A stretch of 64,000 nucleotides of DNA. Origin: Plantago ovata (taxonomy: Eukaryota; Streptophyta; Magnoliopsida; Lamiales; Plantaginaceae). A program made the position numbers and the translations under genes. The notes under the pieces are model-generated. The model did no database searches. It was not told where the DNA came from and worked only from the letters and a program-made list of their open reading frames with translations. Positions 46,384-57,308 of the stretch are shown here, one piece after another; position 1 is the first letter of the stretch, and every line of letters starts with the position of its first letter. Location: the NCBI GenBank assembly GCA_028274465.1, contig CM051455.1, forward strand, positions 68,283,677-68,347,676, given 5' to 3'.

Positions 46384-46800
46384 ATTAGGGCCTGCCACAA
46401 ACTTGCATGCATATTTCCATGTTCTGTTTAGAAAACAACATTTCTATGAATCATTTCTTCTGAAGTCAAGTACAAGTAGTCTCATCGAATGCTAGTGATT
46501 TTAAATATAAGATATTTTAGAAACATTTCAGAGTTCATGTATTGTACGTGGCGTAATCTACTTTTGTAAACTATTTAGTACTTTGTGCTTTGACTACAAT
46601 CGAAAGAATTGTGTTAACTTTGACAATTATTACACTTCCTTACCCATACATTTTGTCGATGCAATATGGGATTTATCCACTAGCTTTCCAATACGTTTTG
46701 AATTATGTACATGGTTGATTATTGGTTTGAATTCCTGAAAATGCATTTCACTACTTCTGTGTTTGTAGACCATTAACAATTTCATTTAAATTTTCTCCAG

Positions 46801-47394
46801 ATGAAAGGTGGATAAGGCTGCTCGCACTCCAACTCGGGCCCAGCTTCTGAGACAGTTTGTTCCAACGGCAAGACCAGGTTCAAGTCAGGTTAGCGGCACA
46901 ACTTCTGGCACCGTGACAAATCTGCCACCGCTGCATACCCCTGCAACATTCAATGTTCTGCATCAAACCACATCCCAAACACAAGGATATCTTGATCCAA
47001 GCTCCCTTGCACCACCTAAATAACCTAGGTACACATGGAGTGAGGAGGCAACCGCAACTCTATGCGATTGTATGAGGGAAGTAATGAACCTTGGTATGCG
47101 TGACCACACAAATAAAATGACAACTGTCCACACAGCTATTGCACAGATGATGCGTGCAAGGATTCCTGGCTGCATGGTGGTTCAATTTCAGATTGAATCG
47201 AAGCTCAAGTATTGGAAGAGGCAGTATGTTGAGGTGAAGAAAATTATTGATTTGAGTGGTGGGAATTTTAAGATGGATGATGAAGGAGTTCTCAGGCTAG
47301 AGGTGCATGAGGATGATCAGCGGGCAAGGCATTGCGTGGTTAGTTTTCCATTACATTACTTCCAACTGTATAAACATTATATTGTTGCATGAGG
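46801..47394 (+). pseudogene. PIF/Harbinger Myb/SANT-like partner gene, interrupted
   Basis: The frame reads DKAARTPTRAQLLRQF, then after an in-frame TAA (47021-47023) YTWSEEATATLCDCM and KLKYWKRQYVEVKKII. The latter fits the Myb/SANT-like trihelix domain of PIF/Harbinger ORF1 proteins, which bind element ends and help import the transposase. The start is out of frame with the nearest ATG (46801). A splice donor (GCGTG|GTTAG) near 47338 suggests that more exons lay to the right; Sirevirus-2 cut the gene at 47415. Confidence 0.65.
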
Positions 47395-47414
47395 TTGAAA
47401 GTGTTTAATCTTCC

Positions 47415-49043
47415 TGTTGTTCCCTTTAAACAACAAGAAAAGACTAGAGGGGGAGGGGGGTGAATAGTCTTTTCAAACTTTTGTCGTTTAAAAACTTTCT
47501 CAGCAAGTGCTTATTACTTTTCAGTAATGAGTTTGTTGATACTTAAAATCAGAGAGCGAAAGTCTTTAATACAATAAGTGCTCTTTCAGTAAGTAAAGGT
47601 TTCAACAAGTGATGTGAGTGACTGTGTACAGACAGATATGATTTGCTGAAAACAAAGTACAGTAAGTAAATCACACAAACACTTTTATAGTGGTATCTGA
47701 GAATGGCGTAATCTCTCAACTAATCCACTTTGTCCTTTCTAGGACTGAATCCACTAAGATATGATTGAGGTTCCTTACAATCTCCTATCTAAAGCGATTC
47801 AAATAGAAACCAAAGCACACTTGCTTCGTCTCCAACCCAATCTAGAGAACGTCACCTTGTTCTCCACCAAACTTGGTACTTTTAATCAGCAACACTATGC
47901 TCGATTAAGTTCCCCCTGAATATCACGCTTGAAAGGGTGTATTTTCAGTTAGAGAGTTTTGGGGTGAGATAACTTAATTATAACTTATTCAGTTACAACA
48001 AGTAATCTAAGCAACACAACTTTGAATACTTTGCAGTAAACAAGTTTGATTGTTTCTGGTGTCAAGACTTGTTCTTGTTCGAAAGAAAGAACACTTAACT
48101 AATTTCTTAGCCGAGTTTGTTCTACTTCTTCACAAGTAGCTTTTTCAAGCTTTAAGTCTTGGAACGGATCAATGGCAGTATAGAGAGTTTGAAGGTATGT
48201 GAGTTTAAGCACAAGTGAGAGTATGATCACGTTGTTGACACACTTCAACTCTTCGCCGGATGACCTCTATTTATAGTGAAAATAAGGAGCCGTTTGAATT
48301 TTAAATTCCAAGGCTTTTGATCCTTAAGATGTCACTATCTTGCTTTTGTATTTTCAGCAGCGTCCTTGTTTGTCTTCTAGTCTTCATGTTCTTCGCGTGC
48401 AAGCTTTGCATTTAATGCTTATTTGAATAGAATTCAAACAGTAACATTGGAGCGCAAAAGTCAGTACTTTCAGCAAGAGGTCACATATGTTCCATCAGCA
48501 AGTGGTCAGTCTCAGTTTCAGCAAGCACAACCTACTCTGTCTTTCAGATTTTCACTTATGCAATGATGTTGCTGAAGTTTCCACTTTCTGAGCAACATGT
48601 GCCTTTATAGATACCAGTCTTCAGAAATCTTCTAGTCTTCAGATCTTCAAATTCTTCAAGTCTTCAGTTTCTTCGAAATCTTCGATTCTTCAGGTCTTCA
48701 AAAACTATTCTAGCTTTCTGAGCGGTTTCTAAATGCTTCAATAGTTTGTTTGAAAAAACAAAGTACATCGTCAGCAAATGCTTCAATAGGTTATTTTCTT
48801 TTCAGAAAATAAGATACATCATAAGCTAAAGCATCAATAAGTTATTTTCTTTTCAGAAAATAAAATACATCATACGCGGTAAAAACCAACCTATCTAGCA
48901 CCTAATCTAAGTCTTCAGCAAACGTTCCTCTTTTACAATGTCCTTAAAATTCTAAATTCCTATGGACCTTAAGAGTACTAGTTACTGGACTTTCCTTAAT
49001 TTAACATGGTTAATTGCTCATCAAAATTACAAGTTTCCTAACA
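47415..49043 (-). repeat. Sirevirus-2 3' LTR
   Basis: 1,629 bp, from the inverse of AACA ends to TTTCCTAACA at 49043. Matches the Sirevirus-1 LTR throughout. It has local expansions at 48617-48720 and 48735-48880. Confidence 0.85.
48617..48880. repeat. Tandem expansions inside the Sirevirus-2 LTR
   Basis: 48617-48720 is a run of CTTCAGT/TCTTCAAAT microrepeats where the Sirevirus-1 LTR has only a short version. 48735-48880 holds three units of about 52 bp (GCTTCAATAG.TTATTTTCTTTTCAGAAAATAAGATACATCAT). Together they explain most of the LTR length difference. Confidence 0.75.
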
Positions 49044-49060
49044 AATTTCCCCCTTTTTGA
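49044..49060 (-). other. Sirevirus-2 polypurine tract
   Basis: Minus strand reads CAAAAAGGGGGAAATT directly before the LTR. Confidence 0.75.
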
Positions 49061-49308
49061 TGTTAGCAATCCATGGCTAAATTAATTGTTACCCTTTTAG
49101 AGGTTTCTGATGTTGAATAAATTAGATGATTAATGCAAGCATACTTGAATAATTTAAACAGTAAGCATAAGTAAATTGCATAATCAAAAACCAATAAGAG
49201 TCAAAAGCTTCATTGCTGATAGTTATCTTTCAGTAAGATTACAGGAAAGAGCAGAGATAACTTAAACAGAATCAGCAATAAAACTGTAACAAAAACTATT
49301 ACAGAGAA

Positions 49309-52300
49309 TTAAGCTCTTCCAGAAGATTTTCTCAAAATCTCTCTTACACTCTTCTAAGCAAGTGCAGTAAATTCAACACAGTCCTTTTCGTAGTTTTCCA
49401 GAAGCCTACGGACTTGTAGTTGAAGAATTCTTGCGTTTTTGCAGGCGGTATGATGATGCTTTTCAGCATTCATTTCCTTGTACCCCAATTGCTGGCATGG
49501 AGAAGCTGTGTATCTGAAATGCTTTTTGGATGAATCTTTCTTAGCCAGAGAAGATCTTCTTCTTGATCCTTAGCAGTGAGATAGAAGTACTCATAAGGAA
49601 TCAATCCAAGTCTCTTCTTTGTTTTCTTTGTTACTGGGTCAGAGTAGTAAGCAATGCCAGGTGGTTTGATCAGATTTGGTTCTTGTTTATAATTCTTACC
49701 AATGGCAATTCTTCTTACTGAGACCTCAAGATTCAGCCATTTTCCAGCAATATGTCTTGGGAGGGATTCTTCCCTTTGATTTCTTTGTACCTTGAGTTCA
49801 ATCCATTTGAACATTTGATTCAATATGGCTGTAGGAAAGAACTCATTCACCAGCAAGTCTTCCAGCTTTAAGATCCAGCAACCATGAATGTTTCTAATTA
49901 TATTCTGAGTGGTTTCTTCATTGCTGGTCTTTGTGTATTCAATGCCGGAGCCAATAGCAATGCTGGCCAGCCTCTTTTCTTCCTGTCTTTGCCTTCTTCT
50001 TCTTGTCTTAGCATTGTCTTGATCTCTTGCTGAAGAGTCAGACGAGAAATGCTTTGAGTGGCCAGACGGAGTCAAGGCTGTTATGGGTCTAGCTCTTATG
50101 GCTTGAGCTATTGTTTGATTGTCATCATCTTCATCATCTTCATTCAAATTTTGATGACTTTCAGTGTGGCAAAAATCTTGAGTTTCAACAGCGGTTTTTC
50201 TCTTTTTGGGACTTGCTGAATTCAACTCAGATTCTGCTGGCCTTTTAGAACTTTGCTCTTTTTCAGCAAGCGGTTCTATGGGCAGTGGCTCATCAACAGC
50301 AGGAGGGGCTTGAGGGGCTTGTTTTCTTTTTCTGGTACTTCTCTCTTCCCCCTTAGACATGGATTGCAACATCGGAGTGATGTGCAAAGAATAGAACTCA
50401 TTGCAATTTTCAGCAAGAGTGCTTAAACTGTTATACTTCATGATGATTTGTTGCTGATCAGAAGTCATTTTTGACAACTCATTTTTAATGCTCACCATGT
50501 TCTCTTCATGTCTTTGTTCTGTTGCGGCCTTTTCTTCCATGAAAGTTTGAGCCTTCACTAGTGCGGTCTTTGCTAACCGGAGTGCTTGACTAACATCTTC
50601 TTCATAGCTCTTGTGATAAAGACTGATGTCTTTCTGAGCTATTGTCAAAGTAGTAGTGCGTCTCAGCACTGTAGCCAATATTTTTCCAATATCAAGCGGG
50701 CTCTCAGCAAGCAATGCCTCATCTTCAGCTTTGCAGGCATCATGGACTTTCTTTAGGTGCCAATATTCTAGGAGTAAACTCCTCAACTCTTGGGAACGGC
50801 ACTAGTTGTGGTGTCAAGGAATGAACCTTAAGTTCGGAAGCAAACTGATCATCAAGCGTCAGCAATTCTGCTCTTAGACCATCGTCTAAATCATTGATGT
50901 AATCAGGAGGAGGAATCTGAACAACTTTTGGGTCTCGCTTGGATTGTTCATCCTCATTTTCTGAAAAGTAGTCATCATCCTCATATCCATCAAGTTGAGC
51001 AACTTTTGAACCTTTATCAGTAGCTTCACTTCCTTTTTGTTGAGTGGTTGCTGATGGCAACACTTGAGACTCAACAACTGGAGTTTCACCAGTAGTTAGT
51101 TTTAATTGAGTAGTTGCTGAAGGCAATGTTTGAGACTCAATTACTGGAGTTTCGCCAGTAGTAGATGGAAGGGAGTTGACTTCCTTTGATCTTACTCCTG
51201 AAGGTTGACCAATTTCTAGATCCTGCGTGTGCCTTGCATGGATCAACAGACTGTTCTGTAGAACGTTGGTAATCTTCATCTTGTTCATCATCATCATCAA
51301 GGTTTTCTTCAGTAACCTTGGCATCAGAAATGGGACTTTTGCCATTTCTCAAGGCAGCCCTTTTTCTGGCGTATTCTTCTTCAGTATCAGCACCTTGCAC
51401 AGGTGCTTGATTTTCAGTAGCAACAGGAGGAGGTTGAGATTCTTGCTGAGGTTGTTGTTGGTCAGCTTGCTGATTTTCGGGTTGAGTATTTTCAGCAACT
51501 GTCAACTTCAATCCTCCAGCATCAGGACTTGGACCTTGATTGTCATCATCATCGTCTTTCTTGTCCTTGGAAACTTTTCCTTCATCATCACTGGGATCAG
51601 TGGGAATGTTCTCATCTTCTTCTTCTTCATCATCGTCGGGCAGAATGACTAGCTCAACGTGCTTATACATAGCAACACTTGTCACTTCCTCTTCCTCATT
51701 GATTTTGTGGGGATCAGTCACCATAGGTACAAATGAACCTTTGAGCATCACAGCTTGTTCAGCTGGAGAGGCACTCTTGAATTTTTCCTTCATATTCTTT
51801 CTGATTTGAGCAATCAGATTCGAGCTCTTTGCTGAGAATATGTTATTTCTTCAGGAAGGATGGAGTGGACAAATGTTTCGAGCTTTAGCAGAGAAGATCT
51901 CTTTTTCTCGTTTGAGAGATGAAGGTGAAGATCAGAGAAGTCCATTCGCCTATATCTTTGCCAGTTGCTGACGGACTTAGCAACTCTTGACAAAGTAGTC
52001 TTTTTGAAGTTCAAGTACAGTTCCTCAGAACTTACTTGATGATCTTCAGTGATGAGTACCACTTCAGTGGTCTCCTTTTGAGCCTGAAAAAGGACGTTAT
52101 TTAGATCAGGATTGGTTTGGAGAATTGTTTTAGAGTTCATATCTGAAACATGATTTACCTGCTGAGAGTCAGCAAGCTCATGTAGTACAATTTCCATTCC
52201 ATGAGGAGTTTCAGTAGCATCCTGCATTTGTTCATCCTGAAATAAATTAGAGTTAGATACAAGTACTAAGCTGTCAAACTTAGTTTTAATACCAAAATCA

Positions 52301-54491
52301 TTCACTACCTGCTGAGCAGGGAGTATTGGTTCTAGTGCAGAGGCTTCAGCAACCATCTGACTTGCATCTTCAGAAGTCTGTAGAGATAATATAATATTAG
52401 CAAAAGAGTAAGTTTCAGAATTTGAAGTTTTACTGATGGTTGAATTAACTACCTGCTGAAGAAGGACAGGTTGTGGCTCAGTCCTCTCAGCATTAACAGT
52501 TTCTTCAGCTTCTTGGACTGTTTCTTCAGCAGACTTCTTGTTTTGCTCTAATTGAGAAAGCTGTGTAGTTTCAGCAGTCTCCCTTGTCTCTGAAATGACA
52601 AGTTGAGCAGAAGCATCTTGTCCCTTGAGTTCACTGCTTGTCATGAAGACATCAATGGATTTGTTGGATGATTCTTCAATCTCCAACTCCATTTGTTTGC
52701 TTATTTCTTCCAGTACAAACTGGACTTTGTCGATTGATGTCTTGGGTGAACTGGGGCCAGTATTCTCAGCATCACGAGATGCGTCATTGAATAGTGCTTC
52801 TTGTGTTTCAGCAACTTCTGGAACTGGAACCATTGCTGTCTCAGCAACTGGTTCTTCAGCAAGCGAGGTTTCAACAACTTGATGAGTTGCTTGTTCAGCA
52901 ACCATCTTTTCAGCAGCATCAGCAAGTGCCGCTTTTTGCAGATCAGCAGCAATGTCACTTGCTGGTTCCATAGTTGGATCATCTAAATTATCTACAATGT
53001 AGATATCTGGGACTTGGGCAGGAATTTCATTTCCACTGCCTTGTGGTCTATTCTCAGTAGAGGTATCAACGTTAAGTTGATTGTTGAAGGCTTCCGCAAA
53101 CACTTCAACATTGCTGACGTAGGTTTCAGTAATCACCTCAGCATCTACTGGCAAATGCGTTTCAGCATTTGTCTGGGAATTGTCTGAGAGGTCTTGGACA
53201 TCAGGAACTGACTTGCGGGCCAGTGTTTTCTTCCTTGTGTTGCTGGTCCGTTTCCTCTTAGGTACGGGGTTTGCTGATGACGCTGCAGTCTGAGTGTCAT
53301 CATCAGCTTTCCTCTTTTTCTTGTTAGATTTCTCCGGTTTCCCAGAGGTATCTATAGTTGCATTTTCAGCAACGGCTGTTGTACACGTACCTTGTTGATT
53401 TTCTACAGCAGTTTTATTTGTGTTACCACCACCAACAACAGTTTCATCTCTAAGTTGCTGAGTGGTAACATCTGCAGCTGTTGTGTACCTTTCTTGCTGG
53501 CTTGTGCTGACAACATTTGCAGTTGTTGTCTTCTTAGTTTTCTTTCCAGCAATCTTAGGTACATTCTGCTTGTAGAATGATCTTCCCACATTGCATACAG
53601 ACTTTTTGATTGGCAATGGGTTTCTTAGCTGAATCCTGAAATGTTCAAGGATGTAGCATATGTTGATTCCATACATAACTGGAAAGGAAGGTGAGACCTT
53701 GTTGTCTTCTACCTTTACCTTAAACTTAGTAACACAATCAACAAGCCTGTTGAAGATGTACTTAGCCTAGTTAAGTTCCGTTTTATTTTCATGGATATGC
53801 ATCAGCAATGGCCATCTTCTTAGACCTACTTTGTCAATTCCTCCAACTTGGGAGTCAAGAACTTTTATGAGTAGCAGATATGCTTTCTCTTAACGTGTTT
53901 TGTCCAAGTCACGGGAGCAATCTCGCCTTTCTTTATTTTCTCGTTTCTGACGTCACTGTAGAAAGCTTCAATTTCTTCGTCAGTGGCAGTGACGTCATCT
54001 TCAGTTCCAGTGGTTGGAATCTGAAAGATTTCAGCCAAATCAGTCCATCTCAGGACGATTTGCATGTTCTGAACTGTAGTAAATATCACTTTTTCAGTGA
54101 CTCCTTTACTATCAGTAAGGGACTGGATTTCTGCATTGTTGTAGAATTCCATTGTGTCTATCATGCTCACCTGCTTAGTGCGAGCAGAGATAAAGTTCAT
54201 GAGGCCTTGCTGCTTGATAAGCTCAAGCGCCTCTTCATTCTCGTCATCGAGTTCTTGTTTATAAAAGTACCTAATGTACTTTTCTTTTGCAAAACCTCCC
54301 CATTGCATCAACATCTCACACTTTGCAGTGTCAAGATATGACGGAGGCATAGGTTTTTCGGATATACGGTCGTTTTTCAACACGACTTTCGTTGTGTTTG
54401 TAGCCGGAATAGTCACCGGAGCAGTGCGTGTTTCAGCACTGTCAACCTTTGATGACTTTGAGGACTTAGAAGACTGTTTCTTGGGAGCCAT
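49309..54491 (-). pseudogene. Sirevirus-2 extra 3' ORF, left-contig copy
   Basis: Starts MAPKKQSSKSSK at 54491 and reads, with few breaks, to a TAA at 49309-49311. Open pieces: 54491-53865, 53676-51814, 51793-51137, 51345-50740 and 50786-49470. The N-terminal part has WGGFAKEKYIRYFY, MIDTMEFYNNA and IFQIPTTGTEDD; then comes a long Ala/Glu/Thr/Gln part with Asp/Glu runs (DDDEEEEDEN near 51620), a coiled coil (about 50700-50400), nuclear-localisation-like KRKQ, KKRK and RRRQRQ stretches, and FFPTAILNQMFKWIELKV. Breaks: a deletion of about 25 bp after KRKHICYS relative to Sirevirus-1, a TGG-to-TAG stop near 53768, and a deletion near the end (SNWGTRK). The full length would be about 1,650 residues, with no signal peptide or membrane span seen. 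Function unknown. Confidence 0.78.
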
Positions 54492-54624
54492 TTCTTTTAT
54501 AGAGCAAGAAAATGTGTACGAAAAGATAGTTTGCTTTTTGACCGGAGGTACAGTAGTTTCAGGCTATAATTTGCAGAGAAAGGAGATGTGAGTTAAAGAA
54601 TTTTGTCATTTCTCTAACTCCTTC

Positions 54625-54633
54625 TTTATATAG
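54625..54633 (-). promoter_or_regulatory. TATA box of the Sirevirus-2 3' ORF
   Basis: Minus strand reads CTATATAAA, 134 bp before the ATG at 54491, as in Sirevirus-1. Confidence 0.6.
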
Positions 54634-55017
54634 TGTCTCTGATGTGTGAGAAACTCAATCGATTTGAGCTCTCAGCAAGGGTAAAACAGAGAAACACTGG
54701 AGTTAGTGGAGCCTTTGCATTAAATGCGTAGTGGTCCACTAACTTGAAACCGTCAGAGCACTCTCTCTTCTTGTTTTATTAACCGTTAGATTAGTAACTC
54801 CTTTTAATCAATGGCCACGATTGAATTTCATGTCATGATTATTACGAGTTTATCTGTGCCCGATTAACGTCACAAATTGATTTTACCGAGTTTTAAGGGA
54901 TAGATTGCTTACTGAAATAGACAAGAATCTTTTCAGCGAGTTTGAATTATCAACCTAGATACTTGCTGAAAGTTCCCCCTTACTCAGACATCTCATATTT
55001 TCTTAAGTTGAAAAGAT

Positions 55018-55381
55018 ATTTCTGATTTCCCGTATCAGTAAATTCTTTTGTACTTGAAATATCCTTTGGTAAAATCTGAGAGATGAGCTTAGCTCTTTTT
55101 CTGAGTTCCCGTCTCAGAAAATTCCCTTGATACTTGAATACCTGTTTCAGTATCTTTGATTGTCTGAATGCCTGTTTCAGCAATCCTTAATCTCTTTCTC
55201 TTACTGAGTGCCAATCTCAGCAAGTTATCAAGTTTCCTAACAAATACCCGTTTTGAAGGAATTACTTGTTGAATGCTTGTTTCAGCAATCATATAGTGAC
55301 TTATCATTTCTTAGAAGAAGATCAGTGAATGTGTCTTTTAAACAAGAATACTTTGGCTTGCTGAATACCTGTTTCAGCATT
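55018..55381 (-). repeat. Sirevirus-2 array of covarying short palindromes
   Basis: Seven units in the pol to 3' ORF spacer: 55018-55041 (core CTGAT / ATCAG), 55097-55121 (arms TTTTCTGAG / CTCAGAAAA), 55129-55154 (GATACT / AGTATC), 55158-55185 (GATTG..CTGAA / TTCAGCAATC), 55200-55224 (CTTACTGAG / CTCAGCAAG), 55265-55289 (TTGTTGAA / TTCAGCAA) and 55357-55381 (GCTGAA / TTCAGC). The loop region between arms is nearly constant. Positions correspond one to one with Sirevirus-1. Confidence 0.78.
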
Positions 55382-55398
55382 CTGCCAAAATGTATCCG

Positions 55399-57208
55399 TT
55401 ATTGAGGTAGTTCAATCAATCCAAGGTTATACCTTAGCATTGCGAACCTATTATCCGGTAGGGGCTTTGTAAAGATGTCAGCAAGCTGATCATCAGTACC
55501 TACTTTCACAACCTCAATATCACCTTTTTCCACATGATCTCTAATGAAATGATGTCTAATATCAATGTGCTTAGTCCTAGAGTGAAACTTAGGATTTTGC
55601 GTGATTACAATAGCACTTGTATTATCACAAAAGATTGGTGTTTTCTTTGCAGAAATACCATAATCTCTTAATTGTTGCTGAATCCATAGGATTTGAGTTG
55701 TGCAAAAACCAGCTGCAATGTATTCAGATTCAGTAGATGAATCGGCAACACCGGTTTGCTTCTTGCTGAACCATGATATTAATCTAGTACCCAAAAACTG
55801 ACAAGTTCCAGAGGTACTTTTTCTATCAAGAGTTGATCCTTCATGATCAGCATCAGAATAACCAACCAATTCAAGTCCAGAATCTTTAGGATACCATAAT
55901 TCAACATTGACTGTACCTTTAACATATTTCAGTATCTTTATTGCCTTTTTGTAGTGTGATTCTCTTGGATCAGATTGAAATCTTGCACACACACAAACAA
56001 CATACTGAATGTCAGGTCTACTTGCTACTTGATGTTAGATACAACAAGGAACCAATGAGCTTCCTATACTTGTGTTCTTCAACACTTTTGTCCTCTTTAG
56101 TATAGCCCAATTTGGTACCAACACTCATAGGGATCTTTTCAAGTTTCTCATCCTCTTTGATCCTAAACTTTATGAGCATTTCTTTCGCATACTTTGCTTG
56201 ATTTATGAATATTTCATCTTTGAGTTGCTTGACTTGCAATCCTAGGAAATAATTCAATTTTCCCATCATACTCATTTCAAACTTATTTGTCATGAGTTTG
56301 GCAAAATCATCACAAAGTTGCTTGTCCTTAGATCCAAAAATTATGTCATCCACATAAATTTGAACTAAGAGTATTTTACCATCATGGTTCATGGTAAATA
56401 AGGTTTTGTCAACTTCACCTTTCTTGAAACCATTTTCCAGCAAGAACTTAGCCAAGGTATCATACCATGCTCTTGGTGCTTGCTTTAGACCATATACAGC
56501 TTTCTGAAGCTTGTATACCATCTTGATTTCTGAGGGAAGTTCAAAGCCATGGGGTTGTTCTAGGTAGACTTCTTCAGCAAGTTCACCATTCAAGAATGCA
56601 CTTTAACATCCATTTGATAAACGATGAAGTCATTGTGAGCAGCAAAGGCCAAGAAAAGCCTGATTCCATCCAATCTTGCAACTGGTGCATAAGACTCATC
56701 ATAGTCCAATCCTTCAGTCTGACAGTAACCTTGAGCAACTAAACGTGCTTTATTTCTTGTTACTTCACCAGACTCGCTCAGCTTGTTTCTGAACACCCAC
56801 TTTGTACCAATAGCTTTCTTGTCTTCAGCAAGTGGCACAAGTTTCCAGACTTTGTTTCTTTCAAATTGATCCAGTTCTTCTTGCATTGCCTTTATCCATT
56901 CAGAATGCTTTAAAGCTTCTTCTATGGTTTTAGGTTCAATTTCTGAAACAAAGCAAGAGAACAATGATTCTATTCTACGACAATTGCTTCTTCAGCAAGT
57001 CCATGAGTAGCTTTGGATCTAGTCACTTGGCGTTTATTAATCGCCAATCATATCCGTAGAGGGATGATCTCTAATCCATTTATTAACAGGTTTTCTGTTT
57101 GTTGGATCAGGATATGTTTGCTCATCACATGTGACTCTTCAGTATTGTACTTGTTCAGTACTACTGGGAATTTGTGTCTCTGCTGAGATTTTTTCATCAT
57201 CAGCACTG
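55399..57208 (-). pseudogene. pol: Sirevirus-2 pol: RNase H, RT and part of the linker, left-contig copy
   Basis: Reading leftward: the RT N-terminal part 56964-56590 ([47 protein letters not shown]), RT core 56593-56018 ([21 protein letters not shown]) and RNase H 55992-55399 (YSDADHEGS, TESEYIAA, CDNTSAI, IFTKPLP). The frame is broken near 56605 where one T is missing from a T-run that the right-contig copy has, and at about 56013 where a TCAAG/TAG context ends the RT frame. The catalytic residues are all present. Quality drops towards the gap (56950-57208), with several single-base indels. Confidence 0.88.
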
Positions 57209-57308
57209 NNNNNNNNNNNNNNNNNNNNNNNNNNNNNNNNNNNNNNNNNNNNNNNNNNNNNNNNNNNNNNNNNNNNNNNNNNNNNNNNNNNNNNNNNNNN
57301 NNNNNNNN
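57209..57308. other. Assembly gap of exactly 100 N
   Basis: Exactly 100 unknown bases, a conventional placeholder for a gap of unknown size. Sequence on its left (to 57208) corresponds to the sequence ending about 62823; sequence on its right (from 57309) corresponds to that from about 51683. Confidence 0.99.

Larger units (their letters stand above)
43219..47414 (+). mobile_element. PIF/Harbinger transposon, left part
   Basis: Starts GGACGTGTTTGGTTTG after TTA (43216-43218), fitting the superfamily's end and 3-bp duplication. It carries a DDE transposase pseudogene (44247-46383) and a Myb/SANT-like partner gene (46801-47340), the two-gene layout of PIF/Harbinger. Sirevirus-2 inserted at 47415, so the right end lies beyond the window. 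Confidence 0.75.

Noticed and set aside
51227..51809. Ser/Phe-rich plus-strand frames
   Set aside because: Antisense of the acidic Asp/Glu runs in the Sirevirus-2 3' ORF.
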